Source: Lachnospiraceae bacterium
Lineage (GTDB): Bacteria > Bacillota > Clostridia > Lachnospirales > Lachnospiraceae
Reading direction: 5' to 3'
Length of the DNA stretch: 51,185 nucleotides
Assembly (NCBI GenBank): GCA_024698075.1
Contig: JAILRP010000015.1
Coordinates: 1-51,185, forward strand
Both the position numbers and the translations under genes were made by a program. Below, piece by piece: positions 16,695-24,952 of this stretch. Positions within the stretch are counted from its first letter, which is position 1; every line of letters starts with the position of its first letter. The notes under the pieces were generated by a model. The model was given only the letters and a program-made list of their open reading frames with translations. It ran no database searches and was not told the origin of the DNA.

Positions 16695-18452
16695 ATGGCA
16701 CTTGACGGGATAACAGTGGCAGCGCTCACGCATGAGCTTAAAGGACGCCTTCTCGGCGGGCGGATCTCCAAGATCGCACAGCCCGAGAGCGATGAACTGC
16801 TGCTTACGGTAAAAACAGATGAAAGAAACGAGCGGCTCCTAATATCCGCGGGAGCCTCTCTTCCGTTTGTGTACCTTACAGAGGAGAACAAGCCGTCACC
16901 CATGAGCGCTCCGAACTTCTGCATGATGCTTCGGAAGCATATCTCGGGCGGACGTTTGGTTGACATAACTCAACCCGGACTTGAGCGCATCATAGAATTT
17001 GACATCGAGCATCTGGACGAGATGGGCGACAAATGCCGCAAGATACTTACGGTCGAGCTCATGGGCAAGCACTCGAACATCATATTCCGCCGGACGGACG
17101 GAACGATAATCGACAGCATAAAGCACGTGAGCCTCGCGGTCTCTTCAGTGCGCGAGGTACTGCCCGGAAGGCAATATTTCATACCGAAGACCGAAGATAA
17201 GGTTGATTTACATAATTTTATTTTATGTAATCCTACTCCGGCACATCTCTCTGATACCTTATGTAAACCCGTACCGCTTTCAAAAGCACTCTACACCACT
17301 TTCACGGGATTCTCCCCAGTCCTGGCGGAAAGCCTCTGTGAGCAGGCCGGCCTCGACAGTTCCCGCGGCGCCAACACATATTCGTCTGATGAGTTATGTA
17401 AACTTCTTGACGCTATCATATCGCTTGACCGTACCGTAACATCCAATGATTTTCGCCCCGCAGTCATACTTGATGACGGTGCGCCGGCCGAGTTCGAGGT
17501 CACCCCACTCTCGCAGTTTGGCGGCATGACACGCAGGTATTATGATACGGTGTCGGCTATGCTGATCAGCTATTACGCAGAGCGCAATGCCCTGACGAGG
17601 ATCAGGCAGAAGGGCGCGGACCTTAGAAAGATCGCCACAACCGCCCTCGAGCGCACCATCAGGAAATCAGAACTTCAGCAAAAGCAGCTTAAAGATACCG
17701 AAAAAATGGATAAATACAGGCTCTGGGGGGAGCTTCTGCAGGCATATGGCTACAGCGTGGCTGAAAATGCCAAGTCTTTCGAATGCGAGGACTACCACAC
17801 GGGTGAAACAGTCACCATACCGCTCGATCCGGACCTTTCCGCCATGGAAAACTCCGTAAGGTATTTTGACAGGTACGCTAAACTGAAAAGGACCAAGGAG
17901 GCCGTGACAGGGCAGCTTCTTGAGACCGAGGCCGATGCGGAGCATCTTCGGACCGTGCTCGCAAGCCTCGACATCGCCGAGAACGAGGACGACCTCTATC
18001 AGATAAGGCAGGAGCTTTCGGACAGCGGCTACATAAGGCAGCGCGGCAGCAGCAAAAAACGCTCGCAGTCCAAGAGCCGTCCGATCCACTATATCTCTTC
18101 CGACGGCTTACATATTTTTGTCGGAAAGAACAATTACCAGAATGAAGAGATAACCTTTAAGCTCGCGAACTCGAACGACTGGTGGTTCCATGCCAAGAAG
18201 ATGCCGGGAAGCCATGTGATCGTAAGATGCGAAGGACGCGAACTTCCCGACCGCACGTTCGAGGAGGCCGCAAGCCTTGCAGCATATTATTCGAGCGGCC
18301 GCAGCATGGGGAAAGCCGAAGTTGATTATGTACGCCGAAGGGAAATAAAAAAGCCCGGCGGTGCAAAGCCGGGTTTCGTGATATATCATACAAACTATTC
18401 AATGACTGCCGCTGCCGTCATCCCCGAAGGTGTTCAGCCTGCCGGAAACTGA
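16695..18452 (+). CDS. rqcH: NFACT family ribosome quality control factor RqcH
   Basis: 585 aa, full length. The NFACT-N domain begins MALDGITVAALTHEL and has FCMMLRKHISGGR at about 76 and VELMGKHSNIIF at about 118. A helix-hairpin-helix segment is followed by long coiled coils (about 300-420), and the NFACT-R domain carries DWWFHAKKMPGSHVIVR near residue 497. RqcH recruits tRNA-Ala to stalled 50S subunits and adds C-terminal alanine tails. The catalytic Asp-Arg pair of Bacillus RqcH appears here as Glu-Arg (PGLERI), a conservative change. No ribosome binding site; possibly leaderless. It holds the densest cluster of the TTATGTAA-type motif in the window. Confidence 0.93.
   Translation: MALDGITVAALTHELKGRLLGGRISKIAQPESDELLLTVKTDERNERLLISAGASLPFVYLTEENKPSPMSAPNFCMMLRKHISGGRLVDITQPGLERIIEFDIEHLDEMGDKCRKILTVELMGKHSNIIFRRTDGTIIDSIKHVSLAVSSVREVLPGRQYFIPKTEDKVDLHNFILCNPTPAHLSDTLCKPVPLSKALYTTFTGFSPVLAESLCEQAGLDSSRGANTYSSDELCKLLDAIISLDRTVTSNDFRPAVILDDGAPAEFEVTPLSQFGGMTRRYYDTVSAMLISYYAERNALTRIRQKGADLRKIATTALERTIRKSELQQKQLKDTEKMDKYRLWGELLQAYGYSVAENAKSFECEDYHTGETVTIPLDPDLSAMENSVRYFDRYAKLKRTKEAVTGQLLETEADAEHLRTVLASLDIAENEDDLYQIRQELSDSGYIRQRGSSKKRSQSKSRPIHYISSDGLHIFVGKNNYQNEEITFKLANSNDWWFHAKKMPGSHVIVRCEGRELPDRTFEEAASLAAYYSSGRSMGKAEVDYVRRREIKKPGGAKPGFVIYHTNYSMTAAAVIPEGVQPAGN
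16960..17403. repeat. Dispersed 10-bp motif TTATGT(A/C/T)AAC, densest cluster
   Basis: Copies in this cluster: 16960-16969, 17259-17268 and 17394-17403, plus near matches at 17206-17215 and 17223-17232. Other full copies in the window: 4800, 4935, 8926, 13896, 13984, 32899, 33126, 33905, 35638, 35675, 35943 and 37683 (first base of each 10-mer, either strand). I count 15 exact copies in all. Most lie inside genes in several reading frames; one (35638) is intergenic. None was found between 17.5 and 32.8 kb or after 37.7 kb. The function is unknown. Confidence 0.6.
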
Positions 18453-18468
18453 AGGCCGGCCACGGTCT

Positions 18469-18810
18469 TTAAGGAACCTTGATCTTGTCAAGCAGCAGCT
18501 GGAACTTGACTTCATTGCCCTCATAGCGGAGCAGGCCCTTCTGCCAAGCATCCCTCATCTTTATCTTCTTTGCCGCAAGCTTGAGTATCACATCCGCCGT
18601 TGCGATTATGCGTCCGTCATGGTTGTAATAGTTGTAAGGCTCAACCGTGCATGCGCGCTGCGCAACTTCAAAATAGAACGCTCCGGCACCCTCTCCGACT
18701 ATGTCGACCTCTATCGCGACATGTTCGAAGACTTCGCGTGCGTCCGCGTTCTCAAATGTCTTCCGGACCTTCTCAACTATCTGTTCATAGGTTACAGGCT
18801 TTGACGCCAT
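18469..18810 (-). CDS. SCP2 sterol-binding domain protein
   Basis: 113 aa, a single small SCP2-like domain. Recognised from the pattern AFYFEVAQRACTVEPYNY (beta strands) followed by GRIIATADVILKLAAKKI and MRDAWQKGLLRYEG near the end. Family members form a hydrophobic lipid-binding tunnel; the ligand in Clostridia is unknown. AGAGGTG ribosome binding site; own promoter at 18844-18871. Convergent with rqcH with a 16-nt gap. Confidence 0.78.
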   Translation of the reverse strand: MASKPVTYEQIVEKVRKTFENADAREVFEHVAIEVDIVGEGAGAFYFEVAQRACTVEPYNYYNHDGRIIATADVILKLAAKKIKMRDAWQKGLLRYEGNEVKFQLLLDKIKVP

Positions 18811-18843
18811 TTCGGTTCACCTCTTGTTCATTCTTGGGATTCT

Positions 18844-18871
18844 ATTGTATCACTTCAAAAAAAACAGTCAA
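18844..18871 (-). promoter_or_regulatory. Promoter of SCP2-like gene overlapping xpt terminator
   Basis: Minus strand -35 TTGACT (18866-18871), 16-nt spacer containing eight T, -10 TACAAT (18844-18849). The -35 is built from the last bases of the upstream terminator stem and the spacer is its T tract. Confidence 0.6.
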
Positions 18872-18897
18872 GTTGTTAGCATATACTAACAACTTGA
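18868..18897 (-). terminator. Intrinsic terminator of the BMP transporter-xpt operon
   Basis: Perfect 12-bp inverted repeat (arms contain AAGTTGTTAG and its complement) with a 6-nt loop. On the minus strand it is followed 3 nt later by eight T. It lies 30 nt after the xpt stop. The stem is AT-rich but long. Confidence 0.75.
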
Positions 18898-18927
18898 ACA
18901 TAAACCTAAGGTGATATTTTTTTACGT

Positions 18928-19506
18928 TCAGTGTCTGAAAATTATCTCTCCGGTCTCATCATTCATGCTGTCTATTACCGCAAGGGATTCAACCCTGATA
19001 CCGCGCTCCCGAAGGCGCCTCCCGCCGTCCTGGAATCCCTTCTCGATGATGATCCCGACGCCTTCAAGCTTTGCACCGGATTCATTTATTATATCGATGA
19101 GTCCGTCAGCCGCGCATCCGTTTGCGAGAAAATCATCCACGACAAGTATCCTGTCATCCGGCGACAGATACTTCTTGGAAACGATCACATCATACACACG
19201 TTTATGTGTGAACGACTCGATCTTTGTCTGGTAGACAGAACCGTCAAGATTGATCGACTGGCTCTTCTTGGCGAACACGACGGGCACTTTGAAATACTGT
19301 GCGACGACCGCTGCTATTGCGATGCCCGAAGCTTCGATGGTCAGTATCTTGGTTATCGTTGTGTCGGAAAAGATCCTTTTGAATTCCTTTCCGATCTCAT
19401 TAAGAAGATCTATGTCTATCTGATGATTGAGAAAGCTGTCAACCTTCAGCACGTTTCCCGCCTTGATGATACCGTCTTTTCGTATCCTCTCTTCAAGCAG
19501 TTCCAT
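18928..19506 (-). CDS. xpt: Xanthine phosphoribosyltransferase
   Basis: 192 aa. Begins MELLEERIRKDGIIKAGNVLKVDSF (a standard Xpt N-terminus), has the hydrophobic TIEASGIAIAAVVA segment and the PRPP-binding loop ILVVDDFLANGCAADG at about residue 124. It converts xanthine and PRPP to XMP in the cytoplasm. It is the last gene of a BMP ABC transporter operon, so the transporter probably supplies purine nucleobases or nucleosides (inference). GAGGAGA ribosome binding site. No xanthine or guanine riboswitch was found upstream of it or at the operon promoter. Confidence 0.95.
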   Translation of the reverse strand: MELLEERIRKDGIIKAGNVLKVDSFLNHQIDIDLLNEIGKEFKRIFSDTTITKILTIEASGIAIAAVVAQYFKVPVVFAKKSQSINLDGSVYQTKIESFTHKRVYDVIVSKKYLSPDDRILVVDDFLANGCAADGLIDIINESGAKLEGVGIIIEKGFQDGGRRLRERGIRVESLAVIDSMNDETGEIIFRH

Positions 19507-19534
19507 TTGTCCGTCTCCTCTTTATCTCTTAAGC

Positions 19535-20530
19535 CTAACGCTCTTCCCTGAAATAGTTCATGCCGAGGCTCTGCGGCGGCTGGTCCTCACGCCGTGCCCT
19601 CATGCTCGTGAATATGAGGACGATGAGCGTGACGACATACGGGATCATCTTATAAAGCTCCTTCAGCTCCATGTGTTCCATTCCGGTCGGGATGTACAAA
19701 TAGAGAATGTAGAGTCCGCCGAAGAGTATTGATGCGAATATGCCGAGGTCGGCTTTCCAGAGCGTGAATATGACAAGCGCTATCGCGAGCCATCCTCTGT
19801 CCCCGAAAGCATCGTTCGACCATATCCCGCAGGCGTAGTCCATTACATAGTAAAGTCCGCCGAGTCCGGCAATGGCACATCCGATGCAGGTGGCAAGGTA
19901 TTTGTATTTCGTGACGTTGATGCCGGCCGCATCCGCGGTCCCGGGATTTTCGCCGACGGCGCGCAGGTTGAGGCCCGTCCTGGTCTTCTTCAGGATATAT
20001 GCGACCGTGAGCGCGATGATTATCGCCACATAAGCCAGGAAGCCGTATGAGAAAAATATCTCCCCGACGATGCCGAGGCTTTTGGCGAACGGAAGCTGCG
20101 TTCTGAATACGGCACTTGTCTTGGAAAGCGAGATCGAAGGAAGGTCAGCATTTGAAAGCTTTATGAGCGATCCACCGAAGAAGTTTCCGAACCCGACGCC
20201 GAAAGTCGTCATCGCAAGGCCGGTCACGTTCTGGTTGGCACGGAGCGTGACAACGAGGAACGAATAGATGAGTCCCATTATGAGAGAGCCCGCAAGCGAG
20301 CACAGAAGCGGGATGATGACCGCAAGCGCCGCATTGACGTCTCCCGCGCCGACGCTGTTCTCATAGAAGAACGAGCCTATGACTCCGCTTATTGCACCGA
20401 CATACATGACGCCGGGAAGTCCGAGGTTTAAGTTTCCCGTCTTTTCTGTAACTATCTCGCCCGTGCAGCCGAACAGGAGCGGAATGCCCTGTGCAACGGC
20501 TCTCGGTATGAATGCAAGGAATCCCGTCAT
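19535..20530 (-). CDS. Nucleoside ABC transporter permease (BMP system 1)
   Basis: 331 aa from ATG 20530, which has a perfect AAGGAGG 6 nt upstream; the longer frame to 20596 overlaps the previous gene. About nine hydrophobic segments. LGLPGVMYVGAISGVIG (about 45-60) and GLNLRAVGENPGTADAAGINV are conserved in the second permease of BMP-type (RfuD/YufQ-like) importers. It pairs with the 368-aa permease upstream and sits before xpt. Cytoplasmic membrane. Confidence 0.9.
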   Translation of the reverse strand: MTGFLAFIPRAVAQGIPLLFGCTGEIVTEKTGNLNLGLPGVMYVGAISGVIGSFFYENSVGAGDVNAALAVIIPLLCSLAGSLIMGLIYSFLVVTLRANQNVTGLAMTTFGVGFGNFFGGSLIKLSNADLPSISLSKTSAVFRTQLPFAKSLGIVGEIFFSYGFLAYVAIIIALTVAYILKKTRTGLNLRAVGENPGTADAAGINVTKYKYLATCIGCAIAGLGGLYYVMDYACGIWSNDAFGDRGWLAIALVIFTLWKADLGIFASILFGGLYILYLYIPTGMEHMELKELYKMIPYVVTLIVLIFTSMRARREDQPPQSLGMNYFREER

Positions 20531-20531
20531 G

Positions 20532-21638
20532 CTATGCCTCCTTGTGATCCCTGTCTTTTTTTCTAAAGTGGATCTGATAGTTGATGAAGAATTCACATCC
20601 TATTATGAAGAACAGGATGATGCCCGTCAGGATGTCCCCGAACGACTGGTTGAGATCGAACCTTGTGGCTATCTCGCCCGCACCCCTGTCCATGAAAACG
20701 ATGATGAAGCTGGTTATGATCATCGCGAACGGATTGAACTGCGCCATCCACGATACGAGCACCGCAGTGAAGCCGCGTCCGTCGGAGATCGTGGCCGTGA
20801 GCGTGTGGTTGATGCCTCCCACGAGCAGGAGCCCGACGAGGCCGCACAATGCCCCCGACAGTATCATCGTCCTGATGAAGACCTTTTTAAGGTTTATTCC
20901 GACATACACGGATGTCTTCGGTGATTCACCGACAACCCTTACCTCATATCCGTGCTTGGTGTATTTGATGTATACGTATGTAAATACGGTCACGATGACC
21001 GCGACTATTATCGGAAGCAGATATTTGGATCCGAAGATCTGCGGCAGCCAGCCCGCATGTGAATCCTGATTGATTATGCCTATCTTGCCCGAGCCCTTCG
21101 GGACCTCCCAGCGTATCGTATAGAAAAGGACGAGCTGCGTCGCAATATAGTTCATCATAAGTGTCGATAGCGTCTCGTTAGTATTCCACAGGGCTTTGCA
21201 GAGCGCGGGAATGAATCCCCACAGCGCACCGAGTGCGACACTTGATATGAGCATGAGGAGCATAAGAAGCGGCCCCGGCACCTTGTCTCCGAGGCATATC
21301 ATGCACGCGGCGCTTCCGAGTCCTCCCATCAGCACCTGCCCCTCGCCGCCTATGTTCCAGAATCTCATCCGGAATGCTATCGTCAGGGCGAGCGAGATGA
21401 TCAGGAGTATGGAAACATCCTGAAGCGTTATCCAGGTCTTGCGCGATGAACCGAATGCACCCGATACTATGGACGAATAAACCTCGAGGGGATTGATCCC
21501 CGTGGTAAGTCCGGTTATCACTGCACATACGATAAGTGCCAGCACGACGGCAAGAACTCTTATGGCCATCGCTTTGCCCTTGGGGATGGCACCGCGTTTT
21601 GTCAGATGGAATAATGGCTCTTTTGATCTACTGTCCAT
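20532..21638 (-). CDS. Nucleoside ABC transporter permease (BMP system 1)
   Basis: 368 aa with about nine membrane segments after a basic N-terminus. FWNIGGEGQVLMGGLGSA (about 92-108) and YEVRVVGESPKTSVYVGIN (about 232-250) are typical of the first permease of BMP-family nucleoside importers (YufP-like). Its stop is 1 nt before the next permease start region, so the two are coupled. It probably forms a heterodimeric channel with that permease. Confidence 0.9.
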   Translation of the reverse strand: MDSRSKEPLFHLTKRGAIPKGKAMAIRVLAVVLALIVCAVITGLTTGINPLEVYSSIVSGAFGSSRKTWITLQDVSILLIISLALTIAFRMRFWNIGGEGQVLMGGLGSAACMICLGDKVPGPLLMLLMLISSVALGALWGFIPALCKALWNTNETLSTLMMNYIATQLVLFYTIRWEVPKGSGKIGIINQDSHAGWLPQIFGSKYLLPIIVAVIVTVFTYVYIKYTKHGYEVRVVGESPKTSVYVGINLKKVFIRTMILSGALCGLVGLLLVGGINHTLTATISDGRGFTAVLVSWMAQFNPFAMIITSFIIVFMDRGAGEIATRFDLNQSFGDILTGIILFFIIGCEFFINYQIHFRKKDRDHKEA

Positions 21639-21665
21639 TTAGGATCTTCGCTCCATGCACTGCCT

Positions 21666-23180
21666 TCAGCTCATTGATGTCATGAGAAGGCCGATATCAT
21701 TCTTCGTGACCTTCTGTGCGTCGACGATGTCACTGACCTCGCCGTCGCACAGTACCATGATCTTATCCGAGATCTGCATCAGGACATCCAGATCCTCTCC
21801 CACGAAAAGCACCGCAACGCCTTTCTTCTTCTGCCCGTTTATCAGGTCGTAAATCTTGTAGGAGCTGTTTATGTCAAGTCCCCTCACAGCGTATGCCGTG
21901 AGCAGCACCTTCGGATCGGATGATATCTCACGGCCTACAAGTATTTTCTGGATGTTGCCTCCCGACAGCCGCCTTACCGGTGTATCGAGTCCCGGAGTCG
22001 AAACTTCCAGGACGTCAACAACGTTCTCGGCAACCTTTCTGGGCCTGTCACGGTCCGTGAACCATTTATGGCTCTCGCCGAAAGTCCTCAACATCATGTT
22101 CTCGGATATGTCCATGTTCCCGACAAGCCCCATTCCGAGCCTGTCCTCGGGAACAAATGAAAGCGCCACGCCAAGGTCTCTGATGTCCTGCGGGTGCATT
22201 CCGATGAGCTCGGTTTCTTTTCCGTTCTCATCGATATATGTGACGGAGCCCGAGTCGACCTTCTGTATCCCTGCGATCGCCTCTAAAAGCTCCTTCTGTC
22301 CGCTTCCGGATATTCCGGCGATCCCGAGTATCTCTCCGGAATTCATATAGAAGCTGACATTCTTGACTTTTTTAACTCCCTCGGCATCGGTAACATTGAT
22401 GCCGGAGATCACAAGCCTCTTCTTGGGATTGACAGGTTCGGGCCGCTCAATGTCAAGCGTCACCGCATGTCCGACCATCATGTCGGTCATTTCCTGCGCG
22501 CTCGTCTTGGCCGTCTCAAGCTGTCCGGCATTCTGTCCCTGCCGCAGCACGACGACGCGGTCCGATATCTCCATGACCTCATTAAGCTTGTGGGTGATTA
22601 TGACGATGGACTTGCCGTCTTTTTTCATGTTGCGCATGACTTCAAAAAGGCGCTCGCACTCCTGTGGTGTCAGGACCGCCGTCGGCTCGTCGAGAATGAG
22701 GATCTGTGCCCCTCTGTAGATGATTTTTACGATCTCGACCGTCTGCTTTTCCGAGACCGTCATGTTATATATCTTTTTATCAGGGTCAACGACAAAACCG
22801 TAGAGGTCGCATATCTCCCTGATCTTTGCCTTCGCAGCCGGCACATCATATTTTTCTTCGGCACCGAGAACGATGTTTTCCCATGCGGTGAACACATCAA
22901 CAAGCTTAAAATGCTGATGCACCATGCCTATGCCAAGCTGCGAGGCCTGAGCCGGCGAGCTGATCTTCACCTCGCGCCCGTCGACAAATATCTGCCCCTC
23001 ATCGGGAAAGTATATGCCTGCGAGCATATTCATAAGGGTGGTCTTGCCGCTGCCGTTTTCACCCAGCAGCGACACGATCTCACCTTTATAAAGGTCAAAA
23101 TCAACTCCCGTATTGGCCTTTTTCGTATCAAAACTTTTGCTTATGCCGCGCATGCTTACCGCGGCTGTGCCTGGTTCCAC
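21666..23180 (-). CDS. Nucleoside ABC transporter ATPase (BMP system 1)
   Basis: 504 aa with a GTG start 8 nt after AGGAGG. Two fused nucleotide-binding domains as in sugar/nucleoside importers. The first has Walker A GENGSGKTT (about 38), the Q-loop region GMVHQHFKL and Walker B ILILDEPTAVLTP. The second has GISGSGQKE in place of a canonical Walker A (normal for the second half of this family), SGGNIQKI signature and an unusual Walker B region LLTAYAVRGLD where relatives have AQPTRGLD. It energises the two permeases downstream. Confidence 0.93.
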   Translation of the reverse strand: MEPGTAAVSMRGISKSFDTKKANTGVDFDLYKGEIVSLLGENGSGKTTLMNMLAGIYFPDEGQIFVDGREVKISSPAQASQLGIGMVHQHFKLVDVFTAWENIVLGAEEKYDVPAAKAKIREICDLYGFVVDPDKKIYNMTVSEKQTVEIVKIIYRGAQILILDEPTAVLTPQECERLFEVMRNMKKDGKSIVIITHKLNEVMEISDRVVVLRQGQNAGQLETAKTSAQEMTDMMVGHAVTLDIERPEPVNPKKRLVISGINVTDAEGVKKVKNVSFYMNSGEILGIAGISGSGQKELLEAIAGIQKVDSGSVTYIDENGKETELIGMHPQDIRDLGVALSFVPEDRLGMGLVGNMDISENMMLRTFGESHKWFTDRDRPRKVAENVVDVLEVSTPGLDTPVRRLSGGNIQKILVGREISSDPKVLLTAYAVRGLDINSSYKIYDLINGQKKKGVAVLFVGEDLDVLMQISDKIMVLCDGEVSDIVDAQKVTKNDIGLLMTSMS

Positions 23181-23246
23181 AGAAAAAACCTCCTAATAGG
23201 GATCCTCCCGCAAGCGGGTCCCTCCTTACTGCCTTTAAAGGACTGC

Positions 23247-24476
23247 TTAGAACGCAGTGTCGAGAAGGGTGATGCCGTCGATCTGAAGGTCGAAGTAAGG
23301 AGCACTCCTCAGGCCGTCGCCTGATTCATTGAAGTAGCCGTCCTTTATGACTTCATGGTCGCCTTCATAGTTCGCGTCCGTATCAACGTCTGCCATATAA
23401 GATGTAAGTTCCTGGCCGTCAACAGTGAATGACTTTGTGTCAAATACATGGACCTTGCCTGCGATGATGTCGGCCTTGGCTGCCTCAACTGCCTCCTCGG
23501 TGCCGGGTGCTACGTTCTTGCCGAAGTGGTCGATAACAACCGAACCGGTCTCAAGTGTACCGGTGTAATCTGTTGCGATGGCTTCGCCCTTTGCTGCCTT
23601 TGTGATCGAATCCTCGAAGTAAGGCTCCCAGTTGATCTTGCAGTATGAAATGTATGTCTCGGGACATGCGTTGTCAGTAGGTCCGTTATATGAGCTGTTC
23701 GGAACGCCCGCATTCTCACAGGCCGTAGGAGCTCCCATGGAGTCCGCATGCTGGGAGACAAATACGCATCCGTCAGAGATGAGCTTTGTAGCGCCTTCCT
23801 TCTCTGCCGTCTCGTCATACCAAGAACCGGTGAATGTTACTTCCATCGTTGCCGTCGGGCATACCGAACGTGCGCCGAGGAAATATGATGTATATCCGCT
23901 TATAACTTCTGCATAGGTGAAAGCTCCGACATATCCTATCTTAGCCTCTTCAGCCGTGATCTTGCCTTCCTCGATCATCTGGTTGAGCTTCATGCCTGCA
24001 GCTATTCCGGAAAGGTAGCGGCCTTCATATATTGAAGCAAATGCATTGTGGAAGTTCGGAAGATTTTCCGTATGTGCCTTTGTTCCTGTTGCATGGCAGA
24101 ACTGTACTTCAGGATATTCCTTGGCTGCTTCTATCATGTAGTCTTCATGTCCGAACGAGTCTGCGAATACATATCCGCATCCCTGGTCAACAAGCTCACA
24201 TGCCGCATCATAGCATTCCTGTCCTTCGGGAATGTTTGTCTTGATGACAGCTTCAACGCCGAGCTTTTCACAGGCTGCCTTTGCGCCCGTTATGAAGTTG
24301 AGGTCATAAGTTGAGTTCTCATCATGCAGGCAGATGAAACCTGCCTTGATGTCGAGCTTGCTTCCTGCGTCCGAATCCGATGCGGAACTCTCCGCCGGAG
24401 CAGGTGCCGCTCCCTGGCACGCACAGAGTGCGGCCGTCATCACTGCTGCCAAAAGCACCGAAACAATCTTTTTCAT
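23247..24476 (-). CDS. BMP family substrate-binding lipoprotein (system 1)
   Basis: 409 aa from the ATG at 24476, six nt after GGGAGG; the in-frame ATG at 24482 touches the ribosome binding site. Lipoprotein signal MKKIVSVLLAAVMTAALC with Cys near residue 20, then a Ser/Ala linker. The BMP (PnrA/Med-like) fold is suggested by FICLHDENSTYDLNFITGA, YVFADSFGHEDYM and QHADSMGAPTACE. It captures a nucleoside outside the membrane for the transporter encoded downstream. A GC hairpin lies between this gene and the ATPase gene, common where the binding protein must be made in excess. Confidence 0.92.
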   Translation of the reverse strand: MKKIVSVLLAAVMTAALCACQGAAPAPAESSASDSDAGSKLDIKAGFICLHDENSTYDLNFITGAKAACEKLGVEAVIKTNIPEGQECYDAACELVDQGCGYVFADSFGHEDYMIEAAKEYPEVQFCHATGTKAHTENLPNFHNAFASIYEGRYLSGIAAGMKLNQMIEEGKITAEEAKIGYVGAFTYAEVISGYTSYFLGARSVCPTATMEVTFTGSWYDETAEKEGATKLISDGCVFVSQHADSMGAPTACENAGVPNSSYNGPTDNACPETYISYCKINWEPYFEDSITKAAKGEAIATDYTGTLETGSVVIDHFGKNVAPGTEEAVEAAKADIIAGKVHVFDTKSFTVDGQELTSYMADVDTDANYEGDHEVIKDGYFNESGDGLRSAPYFDLQIDGITLLDTAF

Positions 24477-24542
24477 AGCCATCCTCCCGGAAAATAAATA
24501 AGTTTGCAGTCACAATATATGACTAATTTTTAATACCTATAT

Positions 24543-24571
24543 ACAATATATTGTTGTAATCGTTTCGTCAA
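24543..24571 (-). promoter_or_regulatory. Promoter of BMP transporter 1 operon with palindrome
   Basis: Minus strand -35 TTGACG (24566-24571), 17-nt spacer, -10 TATTGT (24543-24548). A perfect 12-bp palindrome ACAATATATTGT (24543-24554) covers the -10, a plausible operator. The predicted leader is only about 60 nt, with no room for a purine riboswitch. Confidence 0.55.
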
Positions 24572-24692
24572 TGCCAAATGAATAATACGATATGTTATTT
24601 AATTCGTTTTGTTTTTCTCGTTAAAATGCACAATTTCGGGGGCTGATTTTTTATTGTTCGTCAGAAAGTACAATTTTGATTGTCCGTAATTG

Positions 24693-24720
24693 TTGACTTT
24701 TACTAATAGTGTGTTATCAT
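24693..24720 (+). promoter_or_regulatory. Promoter of the 68-aa protein transcription unit
   Basis: -35 TTGACT (24693-24698), 16-nt spacer, -10 TATCAT (24715-24720). Predicted start near 24727. It is divergent from the BMP operon promoter; the AT-rich stretch between them (about 24572-24692) holds short inverted repeats such as ACAAT-TTTG-ATTGT but no gene. Confidence 0.6.
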
Positions 24721-24726
24721 ATGTTC

Positions 24727-24890
24727 AGGTCGAAAATCATAGATGTAGTTGGCAAAGCCCTTAGGGCGAGGTGCAGACCACCATATATGCCGCATCTTCT
24801 TTCGATCCTCCCGGTATGGATAATGAAGGGTTGCCCTGCCGGACATCATCAGGACGTCTCAGCGCGGACTGATGAACGATTTGGAGGAGA
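24727..24890 (+). other. About 160-nt leader, apparently structured, function unknown
   Basis: Between the predicted start and the first ribosome binding site there is no convincing gene. Short hairpins are visible, for example GCCC-TTA-GGGC near 24770 and AGGG-TTG-CCCT near 24830 enclosed by CCGG/CCGG arms. I compared it by eye with purine, c-di-GMP, FMN, ZTP and T-box patterns and found no match. It could be an unrecognised regulatory RNA or only a long untranslated region. Confidence 0.35.
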
Positions 24891-24892
24891 TT

Positions 24893-24952
24893 ATGAGTAA
24901 AGTGGAATCAGTACATGCCGATGTTCCACGGAAAGGAAGGGAAAAAAGATGA
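24893..24952 (+). CDS. 19-aa leader ORF coupled to the 68-aa gene
   Basis: Very short frame (MSKVESVHADVPRKGREKR) preceded by a strong GGAGGAG 3-4 nt upstream. It ends in a 4-nt ATGA overlap with the start of the 68-aa gene. The strong ribosome binding site plus overlap suggest it is translated and drives coupled translation of the next gene. Too short for homology; could be a true leader peptide. Confidence 0.4.
   Translation: MSKVESVHADVPRKGREKR

Noticed and set aside
20531-20596. Upstream start of BMP system 1 permease at 20596
   Set aside because: A perfect AAGGAGG six nt before ATG 20530 and a 65-nt overlap of the longer form favour 20530.
24865-24885. CTGATGA-like hammerhead ribozyme core in the leader
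   Set aside because: The required GAAA and stem III pairing are not present at the right spacing.
24709-24900. 63-codon plus-strand frame over the leader of the 68-aa gene
   Set aside because: Starts inside the -10 region, no ribosome binding site, Cys/Arg/Pro-rich composition typical of chance frames.
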